From Desulfobacula sp. (lineage in GTDB: Bacteria; Desulfobacterota; Desulfobacteria; Desulfobacterales; Desulfobacteraceae), in assembly GCA_023139225.1 (NCBI GenBank), contig JAGLNZ010000514.1, forward strand, positions 1 through 7,837: a DNA stretch of 7,837 bases, read 5' to 3'. Position numbers and translations under genes: made by a program. This document shows positions 1 through 5,495 of the stretch, in pieces. The notes under the pieces were generated by a model that did no database searches, was not told where the DNA came from, and was given only the letters and a program-made list of their open reading frames with translations. Every line of letters begins with the position of its first letter. The stretch's first letter is position 1.

Positions 1-179
1 GCAATTTCAATCCTTATTTCACCGGTTTCAGAGTTGATCAAAAAGATGATACCCCTGACAAGATTCAAGGATTCGGATAGAACGCTCAGTACTTTGAACA
101 ATGATTGTTTCATGTCCATATGCTGGTTCAATGCTTCACTGATTTCATATAAGAGCGAGACTTCTTCGAAATATTTCAT
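1..179 (-). CDS. N-terminal part of a NifA-like GAF-domain regulator (partial, runs off left edge)
   Basis: Reading the minus strand from an ATG at 179-177 gives an open frame of 59 codons to the window edge. It begins MKYFEEVSLLYEISEALNQH and continues through LSESLNLVRGIIFLINSETG. This matches the start of the regulatory GAF domain of NifA-type sigma-54-dependent activators, which open with an L-YEIS-AL helix and then an L-L-RG-I-L strand. In those proteins the GAF domain controls a central AAA+ ATPase and a C-terminal Fis-type DNA-binding domain; neither is visible here, so activator function is inferred. The Shine-Dalgarno match is weak, a GGA about 11 nt upstream of the ATG. The gene is divergent from the GAF-PAS gene at 324, with 144 bp between them. 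Another GAF-containing sensor is possible; a GAF domain is much surer than NifA itself. Confidence 0.7.
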   Translation of the reverse strand, partial: MKYFEEVSLLYEISEALNQHMDMKQSLFKVLSVLSESLNLVRGIIFLINSETGEIRIEI

Positions 180-244
180 TTATAATATTCCAAATAAATA
201 TTCATAATAAGATATTGCTTTCATATTACCATTGCTATAGTTTG

Positions 245-272
245 TTAGCATACATTGTTGCCGGGATATTAT
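245..272 (+). promoter_or_regulatory. Possible sigma-70-type promoter for the first GAF-PAS gene
   Basis: TTAGCA (245-250) and TATTAT (267-272) are separated by 16 bp, giving 4/6 and 5/6 matches to the -35 and -10 consensus. Transcription would start near 279, leaving a leader of about 45 nt that includes the AGGG Shine-Dalgarno at 314-317. A perfect TATAAT at 300-305 is a less likely -10, because it lacks a -35 at proper distance and would start the RNA almost at the ribosome site. The region is AT-rich, so chance matches are expected. Confidence 0.3.
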
Positions 273-323
273 TGCATAAAATTTGATTCCATAACAAGGT
301 ATAATGCTTTGACAGGGTTAAAA

Positions 324-1526
324 ATGATGGAAGACCGGAATAAAAAGAAAAATAGTAAAGCCAGGGATGCAAACAAAACCCTTGAAGTGTTGTTTGAAAT
401 CTCAGAAGCCGTAACCTCTACCCGGAATCTTGACGAACTCTACAGAGTTATCCATCAGTCTCTTGGCAGAATCCTCAAGGTTGATAATTTTTATATTGCA
501 CTTCACCATGAAGATAAAGATTCCATTGTGTTTCCCTATCATGTGGATGAAAAGGATGAGCATCCCGCTGAAATTTTTAACTTCAGTGAAACAGCTTCTC
601 TAACCGGCCGGGTCATTAAAGCCAGGGAACCTTTAATCTTTTTTGAACAGGATATTATTGATTTTGCAAAAGCCCGGAACCAGAAAACCATTGGAACCAT
701 CAGCAAGATATGGATCGGAGCCCCTTTAATCATTAAAAAAAGGGTTATAGGGGTTATTGCCATGCAAAGCTTCAACTCCCCGGATGATTACAAGGTTGAA
801 GACCTTAACCTGTTAAATACCATTTCCCAGCATATTGCCCTTGCCATTGAACGAAAAGATTCGGATGAAAAGCTGGCGGAACAGCGAAAAATTCTTGAAA
901 AAATCCTGGAATCATCTCCTGTGGGGATTTGTCTTGTGGAAAATAGAATTTTCAAGTGGGTAAACAATGAAATGCTTAATATGTTTGGATATGAGACAAA
1001 AGACGATTTTGAAAATGCTGATGCGCGAATGATTTACAACTCAGATGCTGACTATAAAGAGGCTGGAAAAATTATTTACTACGACTTAAAGGATAAAGGT
1101 AAGTCTGATTTTGATTTTGATCTGAAAAAAAAAGACGGCAGTATTTTTAAAGCCCATATCATCCTTACAAGTTCCAGCTCTGAAAATCCTTTTGAAAGCA
1201 CGATAGTGACGTTTGCGGATATTTCTCAAAGAGAATTGGCTCAAAAGGAAAAAATGGAGAGAGAAAAACTCCAGGGCGTTCTTGAAATGGCAGGAGCTGT
1301 CTGCCATGAAATCAATCAGCCGTTGCAGACCATTATCGGGTATTCAACATTGTACCAGGAGAATGAGTCTATATCTCCCACAGAATTAAATAATATCAAA
1401 ACCCAGGCTACACGAATAGGCTTGATTACAAGAAGGCTTTCCAATATTACCCAGTATAAAACAGTAGACTATCCAGGTGACACCAAGATCGTTGATATCT
1501 GGGGCTCAAGCAATGACGCTTCTTAA
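324..1526 (+). CDS. GAF-PAS protein with phospho-acceptor (DHp) domain but no kinase ATPase domain, copy 1
   Basis: A 400-residue predicted cytoplasmic sensor with no signal peptide or membrane segment. Domains in order: a short charged N-terminus, GAF (about 20-175), a connecting helix, PAS (about 190-302, starting ESSPVGICLVENRIFKWVNN and ending in an S-box-like TFADISQRE), then a DHp helix with the H-box CHEINQPLQ, in which His328 is the expected phosphorylation site. Only 72 residues follow the histidine, ending DYPGDTKIVDIW. The N, G1 and G2 boxes of a HATPase_c domain are absent, so it should not autophosphorylate alone; it may accept phosphate or dimerise with another kinase (inference). 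The frame is open back to a TTG at 255, but ATG at 324 (or 327) is preferred: AGGG at 314-317 is well spaced, and 327 aligns exactly with the start of the paralog at 1733. The stop is TAA and no intrinsic terminator is visible. Confidence 0.9.
   Translation: MMEDRNKKKNSKARDANKTLEVLFEISEAVTSTRNLDELYRVIHQSLGRILKVDNFYIALHHEDKDSIVFPYHVDEKDEHPAEIFNFSETASLTGRVIKAREPLIFFEQDIIDFAKARNQKTIGTISKIWIGAPLIIKKRVIGVIAMQSFNSPDDYKVEDLNLLNTISQHIALAIERKDSDEKLAEQRKILEKILESSPVGICLVENRIFKWVNNEMLNMFGYETKDDFENADARMIYNSDADYKEAGKIIYYDLKDKGKSDFDFDLKKKDGSIFKAHIILTSSSSENPFESTIVTFADISQRELAQKEKMEREKLQGVLEMAGAVCHEINQPLQTIIGYSTLYQENESISPTELNNIKTQATRIGLITRRLSNITQYKTVDYPGDTKIVDIWGSSNDAS
822..853 (+). repeat. 32-nt exact direct repeat, copy 1 (within GAF-PAS gene 1)
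   Basis: This stretch, coding for the end of the GAF domain (ISQHIALAIER), is identical base for base to 2228-2259 in the second paralog, 1406 bp downstream. Shorter identities flank it, including a 23-nt run (ATTCTTGAAAAAATCCTGGA followed by ATC) beginning near 890 and near 2297. It reflects gene duplication rather than a mobile element. Confidence 0.85.
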
Positions 1527-1551
1527 ACATGAGCCTATGGTTTGTCTAAAG

Positions 1552-1596
1552 CAGATGGTTGGAACCAGATAGTTTTTTCAATTTTGATACCATCTG
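1552..1596. repeat. Inverted repeat in the gap between the tandem paralogs
   Basis: CAGATGGT (1552-1559) and ACCATCTG (1589-1596) are a perfect 8-bp inverted repeat with a 29-nt spacer. Nested at its left edge is a second dyad, TGGTT-GG-AACCA (1556-1567), which would compete with the larger stem. A further small stem, CAACC/GGTTG, lies at 1613-1630. None is followed by a T-tract, so this is not a standard intrinsic terminator. An operator or an RNA processing structure is possible. The rest of the 206-bp gap shows only the promoter-like element at 1650-1678. Confidence 0.4.
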
Positions 1597-1649
1597 TAAC
1601 AAAGATACCCGGCAACCCAATTTCCGGTTGAAAGTCAATTTATTAGCTC

Positions 1650-1678
1650 TTGAAAAAAAATTTGATTAATGGAATAAT
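1650..1678 (+). promoter_or_regulatory. Predicted sigma-70-type promoter for the second GAF-PAS gene
   Basis: TTGAAA (1650-1655) and AATAAT (1673-1678) are separated by exactly 17 bp, each matching the consensus hexamer at 5 of 6 positions. Transcription would begin near 1685, about 48 nt before the preferred ATG at 1733, leaving room for the AGG Shine-Dalgarno at 1724-1726. It is the best-matching promoter seen in the window and suggests copy 2 is not dependent on read-through from copy 1. The AT-rich context tempers confidence. Confidence 0.5.
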
Positions 1679-1732
1679 ATTAATTTTTTTTGGGCATGCT
1701 TAAAACAACAATAGATGAACTGTAGGTTTGGG

Positions 1733-2944
1733 ATGGGCAAAAATCAATCTGAAAACATAAGAAAGAAGCGGGACCCGGGTAAGACCATTGAAGTCTTATT
1801 TAAAATTTCCGAAGCTGTCACCAATACCCGGAACCTGGATGAACTCTATAAAGTAATTCATGAAAGCCTGGATGAAATTCTTAATGTTGATAATTTTTAT
1901 ATTGCCCTTCATAATGAAGAAAATGATTCCATCTCTTTCCCATACCATGTGGATGAAAAAGATGAAGCAATGGAAGAATTATTCAATTTCAGTGAAATAC
2001 CGTCATCCACCGGTATGGTCATTCAAAATAGAAGACCGATGATTTTTTATGAGCAGGATATTCTCCGGCTTGCCAGTCAGCTTAAGCAAAACGCAATTGG
2101 AACCGTCTGTAAAATATGGCTTGGTGCACCTTTAATTATTAATAACAGGGTAAAAGGCGCCATTGTGATCCAAAGTTATAAATCAGCAAGTGCTTATGAG
2201 AAAAAAGATCTGGATTTGTTAAATTCGATTTCCCAGCATATTGCCCTTGCCATTGAACGTAAAGAGTCTGATGAGAAGCTGACAGAGCAGCGAAGGATTC
2301 TTGAAAAAATCCTGGAATCGTCACCCGTGGGGATTGCCCTTATACAGAATCGCAATTTTAAATGGGTGAATAATGAAATGGTTAAAATGTTCGGATATCA
2401 ATCAAAATTGGATTTTGAAAATAAAAGTACACGGATGATCTATTCTGATATTGATGATTACGATTTGGCTGGGAAAAAAATATATCAAAGCCTTGCCACC
2501 ACAGGTACGGCAGATTATGAAATGGACCTGCTTAAAAAGGATGATACTTTGTTTCCAGCCAATATCAGGCTGAACTGTGGGGATATAAAAAATCCCATGG
2601 CATGGACAATTGTAACATTTACAGATATTTCCCAAAGAAAAGCTGCTGAAAAAGAAACATATGAAAGGGAAAGACTCCAGGGAGTTCTTGAGATGGCCGG
2701 AGCGGTCTGCCATGAGATTAATCAGCCCTTGCAGGCAATTTTAGGGTATTCTGAATTATTGCTGCTGGGTTCCGGACCGGAAAATACCGAAGACCATAAT
2801 ATCAATTCCATAAAATCCCAGGCAACCCGGCTTGGAAAAATTACAAGAAAATTATCCAGTATTACCCATTATCGCACACTTGATTATCCCGGAAATACTA
2901 AAATTGTCGATATCTGGAGTGCCAGTACCGAGACGGAACACTAA
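1733..2944 (+). CDS. GAF-PAS protein with phospho-acceptor (DHp) domain but no kinase ATPase domain, copy 2
   Basis: A 403-residue paralog of the preceding gene with the same architecture: GAF (about 19-177), PAS (about 190-303, with FKWVNNEM and TFTDISQRK), then DHp with H-box CHEINQPLQ. His327 is the predicted phospho-acceptor, and the chain ends 76 residues later after DYPGNTKIVDIW. Again no HATPase_c domain follows. The two copies differ mainly in the mid-GAF, the mid-PAS, and the loop after the first DHp helix (LLLLGSGPENTEDH here), which suggests distinct inputs feeding the same output surface (inference). The upstream in-frame ATG at 1715 has no Shine-Dalgarno. The ATG at 1733 has AGG six bases upstream and aligns residue for residue with copy 1. 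The family is recognised only as GAF/PAS/HisKA-like; the signal and the partner are unknown. Confidence 0.9.
   Translation: MGKNQSENIRKKRDPGKTIEVLFKISEAVTNTRNLDELYKVIHESLDEILNVDNFYIALHNEENDSISFPYHVDEKDEAMEELFNFSEIPSSTGMVIQNRRPMIFYEQDILRLASQLKQNAIGTVCKIWLGAPLIINNRVKGAIVIQSYKSASAYEKKDLDLLNSISQHIALAIERKESDEKLTEQRRILEKILESSPVGIALIQNRNFKWVNNEMVKMFGYQSKLDFENKSTRMIYSDIDDYDLAGKKIYQSLATTGTADYEMDLLKKDDTLFPANIRLNCGDIKNPMAWTIVTFTDISQRKAAEKETYERERLQGVLEMAGAVCHEINQPLQAILGYSELLLLGSGPENTEDHNINSIKSQATRLGKITRKLSSITHYRTLDYPGNTKIVDIWSASTETEH
2228..2259 (+). repeat. 32-nt exact direct repeat, copy 2 (within GAF-PAS gene 2)
   Basis: Identical to 822-853 and in the same reading frame at the same place in the GAF domain. 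Recombination between the two would delete one promoter-proximal segment and leave a single, in-frame chimeric gene. Confidence 0.85.
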
Positions 2945-2950
2945 GAGCCC

Positions 2951-2989
2951 GCTCAACTCCCAAAATTGGCAATTAATTTTTGAGTGAGC
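2951..2989. repeat. Inverted repeat between convergent genes, possibly a transcription end site
   Basis: GCTCA-A-CTC (2951-2959) pairs with GAGTGAGC (2982-2989), giving an 8-bp stem with one bulged A around a 22-nt AT-rich loop. It begins 7 nt after the stop of the second GAF-PAS gene and lies 50 nt beyond the stop of the convergent small gene, so it could end transcription from both sides. No T-tract follows on either strand, so it is not a canonical Rho-independent terminator. Confidence 0.35.
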
Positions 2990-3038
2990 CCTAAGGAATA
3001 GTCCCTGGATTAATTTAAGGACAAAAAAACGGGGGGGA

Positions 3039-3317
3039 TCATTCTTGCAACGAGGTCTCTTTTTTTTGGGCAAGACAGTCAAGGTGTCTTTCAACAAATG
3101 CTCTTAAATTTCTATCCGGATCAAGATTGTCTGAATAATAGTTTAAGACCCACCAGAGATTATTCAATTTTTCACAATCATCCTGCCACCAGGAAACAGA
3201 CTCTTTTATGGCTTCAGGTGTGTCAAACTCGGAATTGATTTTTACGTAGAAATCATAACACATCGTCCGGGTGATTGGCTTAAGGCCGAGCACCTTGACC
3301 GTGTTTCGGTTTATCAT
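3039..3317 (-). CDS. Small conserved-looking hypothetical protein, tryptophan-rich
   Basis: I do not recognise this 92-residue protein. It has no signal peptide or membrane segment and looks like a small soluble helical protein. Its most distinctive part is a Trp/Tyr cluster: WW at 43-44, then NNLWWVLNYYSDNLDPDRN (52-70), then a helix RAFVERHLDCLA. Cysteines at 20, 48 and 81 show no metal-binding spacing. The case for a real gene is the strong Shine-Dalgarno (AAGGGGG, five bases before the ATG), ordinary amino-acid composition, and its fit as the only gene in an otherwise empty 626-bp stretch. It converges with the second GAF-PAS gene and diverges from cobU, with 253 bp between the starts. 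An overlapping minus-strand frame at 2852-3097 is not credible because it runs into the GAF-PAS gene. Confidence 0.65.
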   Translation of the reverse strand: MINRNTVKVLGLKPITRTMCYDFYVKINSEFDTPEAIKESVSWWQDDCEKLNNLWWVLNYYSDNLDPDRNLRAFVERHLDCLAQKKETSLQE

Positions 3318-3322
3318 CCCCG

Positions 3323-3329
3323 CCCCCTT
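3323..3329 (-). promoter_or_regulatory. Strong Shine-Dalgarno site of the small minus-strand gene
   Basis: Read on the minus strand this is AAGGGGG, followed by CGGGG and then the ATG at 3317. The purine-rich match is five bases from the start codon and is the main evidence that the small gene is translated. Confidence 0.6.
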
Positions 3330-3405
3330 AAAAAAATTTCAAAGTAAACAAGATTTATTTTCTAAAAGTCCTACATGAATAAAAGTAGATTGTAAAGCAT
3401 AATCA

Positions 3406-3434
3406 TTAATAAGACATTGATTTATATTTATAAT
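3406..3434 (+). promoter_or_regulatory. Predicted promoter of the cobalamin operon
   Basis: A perfect TATAAT (3429-3434) has TTAATA (3406-3411) 17 bp upstream, a 4/6 match to the -35 consensus. Transcription from near 3441 would give a leader of about 130 nt before the cobU TTG. A second, weaker option is TTGTTA at 3441-3446 with a poor -10 around 3464-3471. The region is AT-rich, so this is a prediction only. Confidence 0.4.
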
Positions 3435-3456
3435 TCCAGTTTGTTAAAGTGATGTT

Positions 3457-3545
3457 TGCCCTGTCTATATGCCCGTGTATTATTTTAAGTTGCCAATACC
3501 TGCAAGGATAAGATAAGTTGGGGGGAATGATTAATATTCAGGGCA
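3457..3545 (+). repeat. Long-range inverted repeat in the cobU leader
   Basis: TGCCCTG (3457-3463) is perfectly complementary to CAGGGCA (3539-3545). An alternative partner, ATGCCC (3469-3474), can pair with GGGCAT (3541-3546), so two structures are mutually exclusive. The main stem would enclose 75 nt, including AAGTTGCCAATACCTGC (3487-3503) and a G6 run (3520-3525), and lies 25 nt before the cobU start. That arrangement could gate translation. It has none of the cobalamin-aptamer core elements I looked for (GGTG/GGGAA segments, GCCACTG), so I do not call it a riboswitch. Confidence 0.4.
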
Positions 3546-3570
3546 TTTAGCCAAAGGATAGTTCGATATT

Positions 3571-4104
3571 TTGAAAGAAAATATAACCTTTATCATCGGG
3601 GGGTGCAGAAGCGGGAAGAGCTCTTTTGCCCTAGACCAGACCAACAGGGTACCAGGAAAAAATAAATATTTTATTGCCACATCCGTACCAATGGATTTAG
3701 AAATGGAAAAACGGGTGGAAAAGCATCAACAGGAGCGCGGAGACGACTGGTATACCATTGAAGAGCCGGTCGGGATTCATGAAAAAATCAATCAATATTC
3801 TAAAAAAGCCAGTGTCATCCTGGTGGACTGCCTGACACTCTGGGTATCTAATTTATTATTTCATTCCTATGACCACGCTCAGATTGATGAGGCCGTTAAA
3901 GATCTGGAAAACAGCCTTGAGCAATGCGAGTGTCCGATATTCCTGGTTTCCAATGAGGTTGGGTGTGGTATTGTCCCGGAAAATATGCTTGCCAGGCAAT
4001 TCAGGGATGTTGCCGGGTTTGTCAATCAAAGGATGGCAAAAATTGCCGACAAGGTTGTTATGACGGTTGCCGGAATTGATGTTCAGATAAAGCCAAGACG
4101 CTAA
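3571..4104 (+). CDS. cobU: Adenosylcobinamide kinase / adenosylcobinamide-phosphate guanylyltransferase
   Basis: A 177-residue cytoplasmic enzyme that phosphorylates adenosylcobinamide and then transfers GMP from GTP, forming adenosylcobinamide-GDP for CobS. The P-loop GGCRSGKS is at residues 10-17. His52 in [14 protein letters not shown] sits where the guanylylated histidine of Salmonella CobU (His46) is expected. [15 protein letters not shown] is the Walker-B-like segment and [11 protein letters not shown] the typical family motif. Length is normal for CobU/CobP. The start is TTG: an in-frame TAG at 3559-3561 excludes anything earlier except ATT, and the N-terminus [11 protein letters not shown] fits the family. 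AAGGAT at 3554-3559 is the best ribosome site, at a rather long spacing. First gene of the operon, followed after 5 nt by dsdA. Confidence 0.95.
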   Translation: MKENITFIIGGCRSGKSSFALDQTNRVPGKNKYFIATSVPMDLEMEKRVEKHQQERGDDWYTIEEPVGIHEKINQYSKKASVILVDCLTLWVSNLLFHSYDHAQIDEAVKDLENSLEQCECPIFLVSNEVGCGIVPENMLARQFRDVAGFVNQRMAKIADKVVMTVAGIDVQIKPRR

Positions 4105-4109
4105 TCAAA

Positions 4110-5483
4110 ATGAAGATGGATATGCTTGCAGGAAAACCGATCAGGGAATGGATCAGCACCTTTCCGGTCCTTGAAAAAATAATGGAATTGGAACCGGTAT
4201 TCTGGGTAAATTCTGAATATTCAAATTTTACAAAATTTCTTGAATCAAGTCTATTGGTGTCTAAAACCCAGGTAAATGATGCGTTTAAGGACTTTGAGAT
4301 TTTTTCTTCCTATATCGCAAAGGCATTTTCAGAAACCAAACAGGCAAAAGGGGTTATTGAATCGGATCTTACCCTTATCCATTCCATGAAAAAATCCATG
4401 GAAAATTTTTGGGACATAAACATTCCGGGACAGCTCTATCTTAAAAAAGACAGTCACCTTGCCGTATCAGGTTCCATCAAAGCAAGGGGGGGCTTTTATG
4501 AGGTGCTCAAGTATGCTCAGGATCTTGCGTATGAAAATGGATTATTTCAGACAGGTGACGATGTAGCAATTTTTCATTCCAGGGAATTTAAAGATTTTTT
4601 TTCACAATATGCCATTGGCGTCGGTTCAACGGGAAATCTTGGGTTAAGTATCGGAATCATGGGAAAAAGCCTTGGATTTAAGGTCTATGTTCACATGTCA
4701 AAGGATGCCAGACAATGGAAAAAGGATATACTGAGATCAATCGGCGTTATTGTCATCGAACATCGCTCGGATTACAGCAAGGCAGTGGAATACGGCAGAA
4801 AACAGGCAGACAATGATCCCAATATCTATTTTGTGGATGATGAGAATTCCAGAAATCTATTTTTGGGATATTCCGTGGCAGGACAGCGATTGCAGGCCCA
4901 GTTGAGGAAACAAAATATTCGGGTGGATAATACCCATCCGCTTTTTGTTTATCTTCCCTGCGGCGTGGGGGGCGCAGCCGGCGGAATTACGCTGGGGTTA
5001 AAGCAGGTTTTTAAAGATAATGTCCATTGCTTTTTTGCAGAACCTGTCCATTCTCCCTGTGTGCTGCTGGGTCTTATGACCGGGGCACATGATAAAATCA
5101 GTGTTCAGGATGTCGGTATTGACAACCTGACCGCAGCTGACGGGCTGGCAGTAGGAAGGTCGTCCAGGTTTGTGGGAAAAATTATTGAAAATATTGTGTC
5201 AGGTGTTTATACCCTTGATGATGACGATATGTTCAGACTGCTTGCCATGCTCAAGCAGAGTGAAAAAATTTATATGGAGCCCTCTGCCCTGGCATCAATG
5301 GCAGGCCCTGTCAGGCTCTTTCAGAGTCTGGAAGGTAAACTATTTATTGAAAGCCTAAGGCTTTCGTCCATGATGAATAAGGCCACCCACATTGTCTGGG
5401 GCACAGGGGGCAGCATGGTGCCCAAAGATATCCAAAAGGCTGATAATGACAGGGGAGAACGCCTTTTAAGCACTGGGAGGTAA
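4110..5483 (+). CDS. dsdA: D-serine dehydratase (D-serine ammonia-lyase), PLP-dependent
   Basis: A 457-residue enzyme (E. coli DsdA has 442) that converts D-serine to pyruvate and ammonia. Similarity to E. coli DsdA runs the full length: [19 protein letters not shown] with the PLP-binding Lys124 (E. coli Lys118), [19 protein letters not shown] with the phosphate-binding glycine loop at 172-178, [28 protein letters not shown] at 284-292, [24 protein letters not shown], and [11 protein letters not shown] near the C-terminus. No active-site motif appears damaged. ATGs at 4110, 4116 and 4122 are all in frame. None has a clear Shine-Dalgarno, which suggests translational coupling to cobU 5 nt upstream; 4110 is chosen as the longest. 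Its place between cobU and cobS is unexpected. Some DsdA-type enzymes also act on D-threonine, so the physiological substrate is open. Confidence 0.93.
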   Translation: MKMDMLAGKPIREWISTFPVLEKIMELEPVFWVNSEYSNFTKFLESSLLVSKTQVNDAFKDFEIFSSYIAKAFSETKQAKGVIESDLTLIHSMKKSMENFWDINIPGQLYLKKDSHLAVSGSIKARGGFYEVLKYAQDLAYENGLFQTGDDVAIFHSREFKDFFSQYAIGVGSTGNLGLSIGIMGKSLGFKVYVHMSKDARQWKKDILRSIGVIVIEHRSDYSKAVEYGRKQADNDPNIYFVDDENSRNLFLGYSVAGQRLQAQLRKQNIRVDNTHPLFVYLPCGVGGAAGGITLGLKQVFKDNVHCFFAEPVHSPCVLLGLMTGAHDKISVQDVGIDNLTAADGLAVGRSSRFVGKIIENIVSGVYTLDDDDMFRLLAMLKQSEKIYMEPSALASMAGPVRLFQSLEGKLFIESLRLSSMMNKATHIVWGTGGSMVPKDIQKADNDRGERLLSTGR

Positions 5484-5495
5484 AGCGTAAGCGTT

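Noticed and set aside
248..262. Sigma-54-like GG...GC element on the minus strand upstream of the NifA-like gene
   Set aside because: The spacing between GG and GC is 11 nt rather than the required 10, and the flanking bases do not fit TGGCAC/TTGC.
255..323. 24-residue N-terminal extension of the first GAF-PAS gene from a TTG at 255
   Set aside because: No Shine-Dalgarno is suitably placed, the extension has no counterpart in the paralog, and ATG 324/327 has AGGG at good spacing.
1715..1732. Upstream ATG of the second GAF-PAS gene
   Set aside because: It lacks a ribosome site. The ATG at 1733 has one and aligns exactly with copy 1.
2852..3097. 81-codon minus-strand frame
   Set aside because: It overlaps the 3' end of the second GAF-PAS gene and the small minus gene, and its product looks like a shadow translation.
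3452..3511. 19-codon cysteine-containing leader ORF (MFALSICPCIILSCQYLQG)
   Set aside because: There is no Shine-Dalgarno, and an AT-rich leader easily produces such short frames; the cysteines alone do not justify an attenuator.
3441..3570. Cobalamin riboswitch before cobU
   Set aside because: Only a B12-box-like AATACCTGC is present. The GCCACTG-type and GGGAA-type core elements and the expected aptamer length are missing.
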